Assembly (NCBI GenBank): GCA_963682005.1
Contig: OY820914.1
Coordinates: 2,480,001-2,544,000, forward strand
Length of the DNA stretch: 64,000 nucleotides
Origin: CAIYUC01 sp963682005
GTDB taxonomy: Bacteria; Bacteroidota; Bacteroidia; Bacteroidales; FEN-979
Direction: 5' to 3'
A model generated the notes under the pieces. It was not told the DNA's origin. It searched no databases and saw only the letters and a list, made by a program, of their open reading frames with translations. Below are positions 1 through 8,301 of this stretch, piece by piece. Each line of letters opens with the position of its first letter. The first letter of the stretch is position 1. A program made the translations under genes and the position numbers.

Positions 1-118
1 TGGTTTGGGTTTTATTAGTGTTAACAGCAGGTTTCATGACGAGATAGTGGATAATAAAATTCAGGATCAAACGGGCGGGTTCGATTTATATTGCCGGTAA
101 TCCGAATTATTAAATGGG

Positions 119-149
119 AAAAAAGGCTGTCATGTTTATGGTGACAACC
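119..149 (-). terminator. Rho-independent terminator of the 188-583 gene
   Basis: On the minus strand an 8-bp stem (GGTTGTCA pairing with TGACAGCC, one G-T pair) closes a 9-nt loop and is followed by six T residues. It lies 38 nt beyond the stop codon of the gene at 188-583. Bases 1-118 show no gene or other structure that I can support. Confidence 0.75.
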
Positions 150-187
150 TATTGAATGAGCGGGAAAGTAGAGAGAGAATTATTATA

Positions 188-583
188 TTACTCAAAGTCA
201 GCTACATTTGGAGCATGGGGACGCAGATCAATCTTTTCAGGCTCGTTTGGTAGGGGATCAAAAAAGTCAACTTCCACAGGCATCCTCGGGGCAAGTCTGA
301 TAATCAGTTCACTGGTGCTCAAGGTGACGGGTGGTAAATCATCAAATGCAGCAGTCCCGGGAGTGGTTGGTTCAAGGGATATCTTTGAACTGGCGTGAGT
401 TTCCGTTTGAACTAAATCATCAAATGTGGCTTCTTTGGGAGTTACTGGGGAGAGATATTTCAGATAGGTTTCCGAAAAGGAGGTGGATGAGCTTATTCCC
501 GGTGATTCAATGTCTGTACCTGCGATAACAATTTTTCCCATCAGAAAAAAGATCATTCCCAAATTAATTGCTACTGTTTTCAT
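188..583 (-). CDS. Small secreted four-repeat protein (LxPxxPxEAxF repeats)
   Basis: A 131-residue protein of unknown function. Residues 1-22 form a signal peptide, so export is expected. The rest is four copies of a short motif, roughly hydrophobic-x-P-x-x-P-x-E-A-x-F-D, at about residues 43-55, 69-81, 96-108 and 119-131, spaced about 25 residues apart by Ser/Thr/Glu-rich linkers. The first copy is the clearest (LSPVTPKEATFDD) and later ones are degraded. The protein is acidic, lacks Cys after the signal and ends on the last repeat. The gene at 2025-2444 is a paralogue with the same repeat number, strand and promoter. I do not recognise a named family. The repeat could be a binding or assembly peptide, but that is a guess. 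Confidence 0.75.
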   Translation of the reverse strand: MKTVAINLGMIFFLMGKIVIAGTDIESPGISSSTSFSETYLKYLSPVTPKEATFDDLVQTETHASSKISLEPTTPGTAAFDDLPPVTLSTSELIIRLAPRMPVEVDFFDPLPNEPEKIDLRPHAPNVADFE

Positions 584-647
584 TTTTTTTCGGGATTTGG
601 ATGTTTTGAATACATTTATTTTATGACCATAAGACGGGATTATTTTG

Positions 648-679
648 AAAAGTTACAATGAAGGGAATTGTTTAACAAA
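648..679 (-). promoter_or_regulatory. Bacteroidetes-type promoter of the 188-583 gene
   Basis: Read on the minus strand, TTTG (676-679) is followed after exactly 20 nt by TAACTTTT (648-655), a 7/8 match to the Bacteroidetes -7 box TAnnTTTG. The start codon is about 65 nt downstream. The same arrangement, with the same TAACTTTT, lies at the same distance from the paralogue at 2025-2444. Confidence 0.6.
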
Positions 680-935
680 ATTTTAACATCCAATTGATTA
701 TGGATGGGGTAAGAGATCGAAACATTATGCAGTTAAAATCCCGGGAAATTGCAGCGGTGCCTGCAAACGGATGTGAAGGGAATCCGATGGTATCCCATTA
801 GCTGATATTATTCCTTGATTAAAGCAACAGAACCCATTTACCGGGATATAAGAGGAGGACTGGACGATTGAAGAGGAAAGCAAGTTGATTAATGGTATAT
901 TTTCTTTTAAAAAGATAGGAATTTCAAAAATTTTG

Positions 936-943
936 TACTTTTG
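936..943 (+). promoter_or_regulatory. Promoter -7 box of the tRNA pair
   Basis: TACTTTTG matches the TAnnTTTG consensus exactly and lies 23 nt before the first base of tRNA-Pro. No clear TTTG -33 box is present 19-21 nt upstream, where the sequence is A/T-rich. Confidence 0.55.
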
Positions 944-966
944 CATCCCGTTTACAGGGAATTTAT

Positions 967-1043
967 CGGGATGTAGCGCAGTTGGCTAGCGCACCACGTT
1001 CGGGACGTGGGGGTCGGAAGTTCGAGTCTTCTCATCCCGACCA
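967..1043 (+). tRNA. tRNA-Pro (anticodon CGG)
   Basis: A seven-base-pair acceptor stem (CGGGATG with CATCCCG) is perfect. The anticodon loop ttcggga on a CCACG/CGTGG stem gives anticodon CGG, which reads CCG. D arm, variable loop and a GTTCGAGTC-type T arm are normal. Discriminator A is followed by a genomically encoded CCA at 1041-1043. Confidence 0.95.
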
Positions 1044-1057
1044 ATTGTCAAATTTTT

Positions 1058-1130
1058 GCCACTTTAGCTCAGTTGGTAGAGCAGCTGATTCGTAATTAGC
1101 AGGTCGAGGGTTCAAGTCCCTTGAGTGGCT
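1058..1130 (+). tRNA. tRNA-Thr (anticodon CGT)
   Basis: The acceptor stem GCCACTT pairs with GAGTGGC (last pair G-T). The anticodon loop ttcgtaa on a GCTGA/TTAGC stem gives CGT, reading ACG. The T arm carries GGTTCAAGTCC. Unlike the tRNA-Pro 14 nt upstream, no CCA is encoded: discriminator T is followed by CAA. Probably co-transcribed with tRNA-Pro. Confidence 0.95.
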
Positions 1131-1348
1131 CAACCACAGAGATTACCTTTTCTTCGGAAATGATATATATGGAACTCCTTGTTTTTGCAGGGAATTCTGT
1201 TTTTTTTCCAGCCAACCTGATCTTTTGTCCGGATCCTAATGCATGCAAAATATTATACCCAATCTATATCGCTAAAAATCAATGAATATTGGTTTTAATA
1301 CGAGGTTAACATTTTTTTATTATATGGTAACATTAGGAAAAAGTATTA

Positions 1349-1356
1349 TATATTTG
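1349..1356 (+). promoter_or_regulatory. Probable -7 box of the TerB-like gene
   Basis: TATATTTG matches TAnnTTTG exactly, 55 nt upstream of the start at 1412. There is no convincing TTTG at the -33 position. Confidence 0.4.
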
Positions 1357-1411
1357 CTTTTACAATGTATTATTTAACAAGTAGTCAATCAAAACCCAAA
1401 AACTCAGCATT

Positions 1412-1807
1412 ATGGCCGACCTCAGTTTTAAGGAAGCATGTTATGCTTTCATGATTGCAGTTGCCGATGAAGACAACAATGTGACAACAGCCGAAAAATA
1501 CGTCATTGATCATTTCTTCGATGACCGGTTCGGATTTATCAGGCTTTCTGATAAAAAGAAAAAGGAGATTGGATCCGATCTGCGGATAAGCATGGAAAAG
1601 GAAAAATTCTATGCAATGATCGTTGCGGCATTGCAGAAAGAAAAAAAAGAGAAACAGATGCAGGCGTATGACCTGGTATGTAAATTTGTTTATTCCAATT
1701 GCCCGAAAAATGCCTCGGCCTGGTCCGTCGCTAATAATATCCAAGGGAAACTTGGATTTTCAATGGATGAATTCAAGGAATATGTTGTCTGGAAAAAGAA
1801 AGACTAA
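1412..1807 (+). CDS. TerB-like cytoplasmic protein
   Basis: A 131-residue soluble, all-helical, strongly charged protein with no signal peptide. The opening (a conserved FMIAVADEDNNVTTAEK stretch, then helices and a Lys-rich segment around residues 40-80) resembles the TerB fold, where an acidic loop after the first helix precedes a T-x-x-E-K turn. TerB proteins are small metal-associated helical proteins, often of unknown role outside tellurite-resistance operons. No other ter gene is nearby, so tellurite resistance should not be inferred. The gene stands alone between the tRNA pair and a convergent gene, with which it probably shares the hairpin at 1947-1979. The family assignment is a pattern judgement; existence as a gene is likely. 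Confidence 0.6.
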   Translation: MADLSFKEACYAFMIAVADEDNNVTTAEKYVIDHFFDDRFGFIRLSDKKKKEIGSDLRISMEKEKFYAMIVAALQKEKKEKQMQAYDLVCKFVYSNCPKNASAWSVANNIQGKLGFSMDEFKEYVVWKKKD

Positions 1808-1946
1808 ATACTTCATCACCAATTCATTTATTCACTTGCCAAAGTGAGCCTCTTCCACCAGCAGGGTGAATGATCCTCTTGATAAAACAGGACCAGCCAT
1901 CATGCCTCTTTATCGTTTGCAGGAATAGCGTTTTTACCAAATAAAG

Positions 1947-1979
1947 AAACGAGGCCTCCCTGTTATGGCGGCCTCGTTT
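1947..1979. terminator. Bidirectional terminator between convergent genes
   Basis: A perfect 10-bp stem (aaacgaggcc with ggcctcgttt) closes a 13-nt loop midway between the plus gene ending at 1807 and the minus gene ending at 2025. On the minus strand it is followed by a T-rich stretch (cttt, then attt), so it most probably serves the 2025-2444 gene and possibly also the TerB-like gene. Confidence 0.7.
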
Positions 1980-2024
1980 GATCAGCGTGTTATTTTCACC
2001 TGTTGCGGAGGTGAATAGTCAACA

Positions 2025-2444
2025 TTAGAACGTTACCAGGTTGTCATTGAAATCTGCTTCCTTTGGAGCAGAAGGCGACAAGAGTTTCAGGTCATCTCCA
2101 GTTGAAATGACAGGTTCTTCGATGTCCTTGTTAAAGTCAACTTCACGTGGAGTTACAGGAGCAAGAAACATGAGCTCTTCTCCGGAACCTGTCGTGTTCT
2201 CATTAAAATCTGCCTCTCCGGGTGTTAGTGGAGCAAACGAACTAAAACTGTTGAGTAGTTCAATGCCTGTCATGTCCTCATCGAAAAAAGCTTCCCTGGG
2301 AGTTACAGGCGCGATTGTGTTTAGGTCATCGGATGACCTGAGCTCAACCGGTTGATCGAAGGAACGTGAATTTAAAATATTTCCGAATGACAGGCTAATA
2401 CTCCAAGTCAGAATTATGATAGCTATGCCGAATTTTGTTTTCAT
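2025..2444 (-). CDS. Small secreted four-repeat protein, paralogue of 188-583
   Basis: A 139-residue secreted protein of unknown function. A signal peptide covers about residues 1-21. Four copies of a 13-residue motif follow at about 44-56, 69-81, 93-105 and 121-133: for example APVTPREAFFDED, APLTPGEADFNEN and APVTPREVDFNKD. The consensus is (A/S)PxxPxEADFNxx. Linkers of about 12-15 residues are rich in Glu, Ser and Thr. Here the repeats are much better preserved than in the paralogue at 188-583, which suggests this is the more constrained copy. Acidic, no Cys, no second membrane segment. Single-gene transcription unit with its own promoter (2510-2542) and terminator (1947-1979). Confidence 0.78.
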   Translation of the reverse strand: MKTKFGIAIIILTWSISLSFGNILNSRSFDQPVELRSSDDLNTIAPVTPREAFFDEDMTGIELLNSFSSFAPLTPGEADFNENTTGSGEELMFLAPVTPREVDFNKDIEEPVISTGDDLKLLSPSAPKEADFNDNLVTF

Positions 2445-2857
2445 CTTGTTTTAGTTTAAAAATCTTTATCCATTTTTAAAATTTCAGTAATATGACGGTT
2501 GAATTTTTAAAAAGTTACAGGATAAAAATTATTGACTGCAAATATAAACACTTATTCAGTCTAAATAACAATTAAAATTTTCTTACCTTTAGAAATATGT
2601 TATAAAGAACAGACAAAGATATAGTTATGTTTACGGTTTCGGGAAAAATAATCTATGATCTGAATAAAGAAGGCGATGAACGATGGGTTATGGCATGTGA
2701 CCTGAAAATGGGGCGAAGTAGGGTGTTTAACTGTTACAAAATCAATTTAATGTAGATAAATATCGGTTAATGGGATAGAATAATCTATAACAAGTTGGAA
2801 TCTGACGGCAAATTTATTCAATCCAGGCCCTGCAGGACAATTTCTCTAAGGATGAAG
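2445..2857. other. Intergenic region, possible small ORF remnant
   Basis: The left part holds the promoter of the 2025-2444 gene. On the plus strand an ATG at 2627 opens a 42-codon frame ending at 2755 (starts MFTVSGKIIYDL). It has no RBS, promoter or recognisable domain. It could be a degraded gene start or chance. Nothing else is visible. Confidence 0.35.
2510..2542 (-). promoter_or_regulatory. Bacteroidetes-type promoter of the 2025-2444 gene
   Basis: On the minus strand TTTG (2539-2542) and TAACTTTT (2510-2517) are separated by 21 nt, about 66 nt before the start codon. Box sequence and distance to the gene are nearly the same as for its paralogue at 188-583. Confidence 0.6.
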
Positions 2858-3589
2858 TCACCTGATCGCCCCGGCGATCCGGGAAATGAGTGCCGGTTTA
2901 TCCTCGATCGCATTCCCGACTACAACGACATCGGCACCCGCTTTGCACACACGCAATGCATCTGCTTCTGTTTTAATTCCTCCTCCGATGATCAATGGAA
3001 TATTGATGTTTGCTTTAACCTGACTGATCATCGGTCCGGGAACCGGATTGCGGGCACCGCTTCCTGCATCCAGGTAGATCAGCTTCAATCCCAGCATTTC
3101 ACCTGCCATAGCCGTGCAAATAGCAATTTCATTTTTATCCGAAGGGATCGGAATCGTATTACTCATGTATGACACGGTTGTCAGCTTACCACTTTCAACA
3201 AGGATATAGCCTGTGGGTAGGATTTCAAGTCCGCTCGTTTTCAGGAAAGGAGCTGCAATTACATGCTTCCCGATCAAAAGGTCGGGATTCCTGCCAGAGA
3301 TCAGGGATAATAAGAGTATGCCATCGGCTTTCGGGTTGATCTGCAGGTAGTTTCCCGGGAACAGGACCACCGGGATCGCACAGTAATCCTTTAAAATGGG
3401 TATGAACTGGACATAATTGTTATTTGTCAGGAGGCTGCCGCCATAAAAAATAAAGTCAACACCGTATTTCTGGGAATTGATTGCGATTCTTTTCACCCGT
3501 GCAGCGGTAGTTTTATCCGGATCGATCAGGACAGCGAATTTCTTCCTGCCATCATTAAGCTTCTTTAAGAGTGTGGATTTGTTTTTCAT
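2858..3589 (-). CDS. Geranylgeranylglyceryl phosphate synthase family protein (PcrB/GGGPS-like)
   Basis: A 243-residue TIM-barrel prenyltransferase that joins a polyprenyl diphosphate to sn-glycerol-1-phosphate. Family motifs are visible in order: an early phosphate/metal-binding LIDPDK (about 22-27), FPGN near 78-81, the YLDAGSGA loop near 171-178, IGGGIK near 200-205 and VVVGNAIE near 222-229. This is the full usual length. Bacterial members make heptaprenyl- or geranylgeranylglyceryl phosphate; the chain length used here cannot be read from sequence. It is the last gene of a minus-strand operon, 9 nt after metF, and has no obvious functional link to the methyl-cycle genes upstream. Confidence 0.88.
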   Translation of the reverse strand: MKNKSTLLKKLNDGRKKFAVLIDPDKTTAARVKRIAINSQKYGVDFIFYGGSLLTNNNYVQFIPILKDYCAIPVVLFPGNYLQINPKADGILLLSLISGRNPDLLIGKHVIAAPFLKTSGLEILPTGYILVESGKLTTVSYMSNTIPIPSDKNEIAICTAMAGEMLGLKLIYLDAGSGARNPVPGPMISQVKANINIPLIIGGGIKTEADALRVCKAGADVVVVGNAIEDKPALISRIAGAIR

Positions 3590-3598
3590 ACAAGGGAA

Positions 3599-4555
3599 TT
3601 AAAACACAGCTGTGGCTATTTGCCGGATATTTTCGGATATCCCGATCGTAAAATAGTGAAGAACCGGAACCCCGAAGCGTATAAGTTCCTTTGATTGAGC
3701 AATTGCCCATTCAATGCCAGTGTGGAAGGCGTCTTCATTCGACTGGCATTTCCTGATTTCCTTTACAAGAACTTCAGGAATGTCAATATTAAAAACCTGT
3801 GGTAATGTCCGGATGTCGTGCAGTGTGGTGATCGGTTTTAAACCGGGGATAATCGGAACCGTAATCCCATGTTCCCTGCATTTCTTGACGAAATCGAAAT
3901 ATTTCTTGTTGTCGAAGAACATCTGGGTTATTATATATTCAGCGCCGGCATCGATCTTTGACTTAAGAAAATCCAGGTCGGATGAGAGATTCGGCGATTC
4001 AATATGCTTTTCAGGATAGCCGGCAACTCCAACACAAAAATCTGTTGCCGTCGTGTTCTCCATTTCTTCGTCCAAATACCTTCCTTTGTTCATCCTGATG
4101 ATCTGTTCAACCATTTCAGAAGCATGTGAGTGTCCGTCTTTTTCGGGAATAAAGTTTCGTTGCGCTTTTGGCGGATCGCCACGCAAAGCAAGGATGTTGT
4201 TGATTCCAAGGAAATGGAAATCGATCAGCGCATATTCCGTATCCTCACGGGTGAAACCTCCACAAATCAGGTGAGGCACAACATCAACGTTGGGGTATTT
4301 ATATTTGATGGCAGCAGAAATTGCAACCGTCCCGGGTCGTTTCCTGATAGTTTTCTTTTCGAGAAGGCCACTTTTATGTTTTTTATAGATGACCTCTTCC
4401 TGGTGGTAGGTGATGTTAATAAACGAAGGGTTAAATTCCAAAAGGGGATCAATCGTTTTGTATATCCCGGTTATATTATGTCCTTTAAGAGGTGGCAGGA
4501 GTTCAAAAGAGAACAGGGTCTTGTCTGCTTTGTTCAGATGGTCAATAACTTTCAT
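3599..4555 (-). CDS. metF: 5,10-methylenetetrahydrofolate reductase
   Basis: A 318-residue cytosolic FAD enzyme that reduces 5,10-methylene-THF to 5-methyl-THF, the methyl donor for MetH. The N-terminal FSFELLPP segment carries the catalytic Glu (residue 18) equivalent to E. coli Glu28. The flavin-contacting ALRGDPP motif follows near residue 130, and the rest is an ordinary TIM barrel. Length is slightly above the E. coli enzyme because of a short insertion around residues 50-75. It starts 4 nt after the stop of metH and is therefore translationally close to the enzyme that consumes its product. Confidence 0.95.
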   Translation of the reverse strand: MKVIDHLNKADKTLFSFELLPPLKGHNITGIYKTIDPLLEFNPSFINITYHQEEVIYKKHKSGLLEKKTIRKRPGTVAISAAIKYKYPNVDVVPHLICGGFTREDTEYALIDFHFLGINNILALRGDPPKAQRNFIPEKDGHSHASEMVEQIIRMNKGRYLDEEMENTTATDFCVGVAGYPEKHIESPNLSSDLDFLKSKIDAGAEYIITQMFFDNKKYFDFVKKCREHGITVPIIPGLKPITTLHDIRTLPQVFNIDIPEVLVKEIRKCQSNEDAFHTGIEWAIAQSKELIRFGVPVLHYFTIGISENIRQIATAVF

Positions 4556-4559
4556 GCGT

Positions 4560-7500
4560 TCAATAGTTCAGGTTAGCATTTAAATATTTTTCAGCCAGGT
4601 CCAGGCTGATGTTCTTCCTTCTGGCATAGTCAGTCAACTGGTCTTTACTCAATTTACCAACTGTAAAATAATGGGAATCAGGGTGACCGAAATAAAAACC
4701 GCTTACGGAAGCAGCCGGATACATGGCAAAATTTTCGGTAAGTTTGATATTAATGGTTTTTTCGACATCAAGCAGGTCAAAAAGTATTCTTTTTTCTGAA
4801 TGATCAGGACAGCCGGGGTAGCCTGGCGCGGGACGGATCCCAGCGTATTCTTCCTTCAAAAGGGATGCTGTATCGAGTGTTTCGTTGATGGCATACCCCC
4901 ATAGTTCCTTTCGGATCAACTGATGCATGCGTTCAGCAAATGCTTCAGCAAGCCTGTCGGCAAGGACCTTGATCATGATTGCGCTGTAATCATCCAGTTT
5001 CTGCTCATAATAATGAACCCATTCATCCAATCCCAGGCCTGCCGTTACTACGAAGAACCCGATAAAATCCTGGTATCCCTTTTCTTTCGGGGCAATGAAA
5101 TCTGCAAAACAATAATTGGGGCTGTGATCCTCCCTCTTTTCCTGATTCCTGAGGAAGTGAAACATAGCAATTTTTCGTGAAGAAAACTCAGAGTCATAGA
5201 TTTCAATGTCATCTCCATTTGAATTGCAGGGATAAAATCCTATGGCTCCTCTTGCGATCAGCATTTTTTTCGATATGATCTCGTCGAGCAATTTCCTGGC
5301 ATCATCGAATAGTTTCCCGGCTTCTACGCCTTTTACCGGATCTTTAAGAATGGAAGGAAATTTCCCTCCAAGTTTCCATGCATGAAAAAAGAATGTCCAG
5401 TCAATAAACTCCCGCAATTCACTCAATGGGTAATCGAGAAAGTATTTGTTGCCGATGAATTGCGGCTTTACAATTGATTCGCGTAAAAATGAGGGTTTAA
5501 ATGAATTCTCCCTGGCTTCTTTCAGCGGGATGTACTGATGTGCTGCTTTTTCATTTTCGTACTGTTTCCGTAAGCCCAGATATTTCTTTTTTATCTCCTC
5601 TCCGAATGCTTTTTTATGCTCCGGGGATATCAGGTTTGAAAGGACACCAATGCTTTTTGAGGCATCTTTTACGTGGACAACGGGTGAAGCGTAATGACAG
5701 TCGATTTTTACGGCCGTGTGGATTTCAGAAGTTGTGGCGCCTCCGATCAGGAGTGGGATTGTTATTCCCGTCCTTTGCATTTCTTTCGCCACATGTACCA
5801 TTTCCTCCAATGAAGGTGTAATAAGTCCGCTCAGCCCGACAATATCAGGCTTTTCCTCCTTTATGGCCCGGATGATGGTTTCGGACGGAACCATTACTCC
5901 AAGGTCAATCACTTTATAATTGTTGCAGGCCATGACAACGCCTACGATATTTTTGCCGATATCATGAACGTCACCTTTTACAGTCGCCATCAGTATCTTT
6001 CCGGCAGAATGATCTTCATCAGGATTTCCCTGGCTTTCTGCCTGGATGAAAGGCATCAGGTGAGCAACAGCCCTTTTCATCACCCTGGCACTTTTCACAA
6101 CCTGGGGAAGGAACATTTTTCCGGACCCGAAAAGCTCGCCGACATGATTCATCCCGTCCATCAACGGACCTTCAATGATCTTCAGTGACTTTTCAAATTT
6201 CGTCCGGGCTTCATCGACATCCACCTCAATATGATCAACCACACCTTTAATCAGCGCGTACTTCAAACGTTCTTCTACCGGAGCATTCCGCCATTCCTGT
6301 TCCCTGACATCTTTTTTTTCTGATGTTTTCGTATTTTCAGCAAACAGAATAAGTCTTTCTGTTGCATCCTTTCTGCGGTTCAGGACAACATCCTCGATCA
6401 ATTTCAGCAGACCGGCATCAATTTCTTCATAAACAGGCAGGTTCCCGGCATTTACGATGCCCATATCGAGTCCTGCCTTTATTGCATGATAAAGGAACAC
6501 AGCATGCATCGCTTCCCTGACTGCATCATTTCCTCTTAATGAAAATGAAAGGTTACTGATGCCACCGCTGACTTTGGCAAAAGGAAGGTTTTCCTTGATC
6601 CATTTCGTGGCTTTAAGAAAATCAACTGCATAGTTATTGTGTTCATCAAGACCCGTGGCGACAGTGAGAATATTTGGATCGAAAATAATATCTTCCGGGG
6701 GGAACCCGACCTCATTTGTCAGAATATCATATGCTCTTTTGCAGACCTGGATCTTCTTTTTAAAATCGGATGCCTGGCCTTCTTCATCAAAAGCCATGAC
6801 CACTGCGGCTGCACCATAATCCCGGATGGCTTCGGCATGTTCCTTAAATACGGCTTCACCTTCTTTCAGGCTGATTGAATTGACGATGGATTTTCCCTGA
6901 AGGCATTTCAGGCCTGCTTCAATGACACTCCATTTGGATGAATCAATCATTATCGGGACCCTTGCGATTTCCGGATCGGAAGCAAGCATATTCAGAAATT
7001 TAACCATAGCTTTTTCCGAGTCCAGCATGGCTTCATCCATGTTTACATCGATCACCTGGGCCCCATTCTCCACTTGCTGAAGTGCAATGGACAATGCTTG
7101 TTCATAATTTCCGCCGATGATGAGCCTGGCGAATTTTTTTGAGCCGCTGACATTTGTCCTTTCACCAATGTTAATAAAATTGCTTCCTTTAAAAATGGTG
7201 AGCGGCTCGAGTCCGCTCAGTTTTAATTCCGGGGTGAAAACAGGAAGTTTCCTTGGGTTGATCCCTGCGGCGATTTCGCTGAAAAGGCGAATGTGGGCTG
7301 GTGTGGTTCCGCAGCAACCACCGATAATATTCACAAATCCATTCTCAAGGAAATCTTTTACAAGGATTGCCATTTCCGAGGGCGTTTGTGAGTATTCCCC
7401 GAACTGGTTCGGAAGCCCTGCATTGGGATGAGCACTGACAAACAAAGGTGATTTGGAGGAAAGCTCCTCAAGGAATGGTCGCAGTTCTGAAGCGCCGAGT

Positions 7501-8234
7501 GAACAATTCAGGCCGATGCTAAATAAACCGGCGTTGGCCATTGAATATAAAAATGCCTCAACAGTTTGACCTGACAAGGTGCGTCCGCTGGCATCCACGA
7601 CCGTGGCTGAGATCATAACAGGAACAGAAACCTTATTTTCGCTGAAAACTTCCTTGATCGCTTTAATTGCTGCTTTGGCATTCAAGGTGTCAAAAACCGT
7701 TTCAATCAGAAGGAGGTCAACACCGCCGTCAATAAGCCCCTGGACCTGTATTTTATATGATTGTGCAAGATCATCAAACGAAACAGACCGGAATGACGGA
7801 TCATTGACATCCGGAGACATCGAGGCGGTTTTGTTGGTCGGGCCAATGGATCCAGCGACGAATCGTGGCTTCTCCGGTGTCTGGAAGGTAAACTTTTCCG
7901 TAATTTCCTTTGCAAGGAGCGCTGCCGTCAGGTTCAGTTCATAAACAAGGGATTCCATTTGATAATCAGCCATGGATATCCTGTTTGAATTGAAAGTGTT
8001 TGTTTCAATTATATCTGCGCCGGCTTCCAGGTATTGTTCATGTATCTCGGAAATGATCTGAGGTTGTGTAAGGGTGAGGAGGTCGTTATTGCCCTTCAGC
8101 GGACGATGATAAGACCGGAACCGTTCCCCCCTGTAATCTTCCTCCTCCAGTTTGTATTTCTGGATCATGGTACCCATGGCTCCATCCAGGATGAGGATCC
8201 GTTCATTGATGCTGCTAAAGATGCTTTTATTCAT
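4560..8234 (-). CDS. metH: Cobalamin-dependent methionine synthase
   Basis: A 1224-residue enzyme that transfers methyl from 5-methyl-THF to homocysteine through cobalamin. All four modules are present. The homocysteine-binding barrel has zinc ligands in GLNCSLG (near 245) and GGCCGTTP (near 310). A pterin-binding barrel begins near FINIGERTNVSGS. The cobalamin module carries DVHDIGKNI, with the axial His. A C-terminal SAM-binding reactivation domain spans about 900-1224 (RPAPGYPGCPDH). I start at the ATG encoding MNKSIF. An in-frame ATG six codons upstream lies in heptamer-array DNA and would add unconserved residues. Activity implies a cobalamin supply. metF follows after 4 nt and the PPTase gene precedes. 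Confidence 0.96.
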   Translation of the reverse strand: MNKSIFSSINERILILDGAMGTMIQKYKLEEEDYRGERFRSYHRPLKGNNDLLTLTQPQIISEIHEQYLEAGADIIETNTFNSNRISMADYQMESLVYELNLTAALLAKEITEKFTFQTPEKPRFVAGSIGPTNKTASMSPDVNDPSFRSVSFDDLAQSYKIQVQGLIDGGVDLLLIETVFDTLNAKAAIKAIKEVFSENKVSVPVMISATVVDASGRTLSGQTVEAFLYSMANAGLFSIGLNCSLGASELRPFLEELSSKSPLFVSAHPNAGLPNQFGEYSQTPSEMAILVKDFLENGFVNIIGGCCGTTPAHIRLFSEIAAGINPRKLPVFTPELKLSGLEPLTIFKGSNFINIGERTNVSGSKKFARLIIGGNYEQALSIALQQVENGAQVIDVNMDEAMLDSEKAMVKFLNMLASDPEIARVPIMIDSSKWSVIEAGLKCLQGKSIVNSISLKEGEAVFKEHAEAIRDYGAAAVVMAFDEEGQASDFKKKIQVCKRAYDILTNEVGFPPEDIIFDPNILTVATGLDEHNNYAVDFLKATKWIKENLPFAKVSGGISNLSFSLRGNDAVREAMHAVFLYHAIKAGLDMGIVNAGNLPVYEEIDAGLLKLIEDVVLNRRKDATERLILFAENTKTSEKKDVREQEWRNAPVEERLKYALIKGVVDHIEVDVDEARTKFEKSLKIIEGPLMDGMNHVGELFGSGKMFLPQVVKSARVMKRAVAHLMPFIQAESQGNPDEDHSAGKILMATVKGDVHDIGKNIVGVVMACNNYKVIDLGVMVPSETIIRAIKEEKPDIVGLSGLITPSLEEMVHVAKEMQRTGITIPLLIGGATTSEIHTAVKIDCHYASPVVHVKDASKSIGVLSNLISPEHKKAFGEEIKKKYLGLRKQYENEKAAHQYIPLKEARENSFKPSFLRESIVKPQFIGNKYFLDYPLSELREFIDWTFFFHAWKLGGKFPSILKDPVKGVEAGKLFDDARKLLDEIISKKMLIARGAIGFYPCNSNGDDIEIYDSEFSSRKIAMFHFLRNQEKREDHSPNYCFADFIAPKEKGYQDFIGFFVVTAGLGLDEWVHYYEQKLDDYSAIMIKVLADRLAEAFAERMHQLIRKELWGYAINETLDTASLLKEEYAGIRPAPGYPGCPDHSEKRILFDLLDVEKTINIKLTENFAMYPAASVSGFYFGHPDSHYFTVGKLSKDQLTDYARRKNISLDLAEKYLNANLNY

Positions 8235-8243
8235 GGATATATG

Positions 8244-8285
8244 GAAAGTCAAAAGTCAAAAGTTAAAAGTTAATAGTCAAAGATC
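8244..8285. repeat. Heptamer array upstream of metH
   Basis: Six consecutive 7-nt units: gaaagtc, aaaagtc, aaaagtt, aaaagtt, aatagtc, aaagatc (equivalently caaaagt-type words). The array lies 9 nt upstream of the metH ATG and 16 nt after the PPTase stop. Read toward metH it ends in gacttttgactttcc, the same 15 bases that precede the ATG of the lutA-like gene at 53067. Confidence 0.85.
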
Positions 8286-8301
8286 ATTGGCCGGGAATGA
8301 T

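Larger units (their letters stand above)
584..966. other. Intergenic region with no recognisable gene
   Basis: This 383-base gap holds the minus-strand promoter of the 188-583 gene and the plus-strand promoter of the tRNA pair. A 73-codon minus-strand ORF at 725-946 has no signal peptide, motif or promoter that I can see, and I treat it as chance. Confidence 0.5.

Noticed and set aside
725..946. 73-codon minus-strand ORF before the tRNA pair
   Set aside because: No motif, signal or promoter; composition is like the surrounding intergenic DNA.
1412..1807. Tellurite-resistance island
   Set aside because: Only one TerB-like gene; no TerC, TerD or TerZ-type genes nearby.
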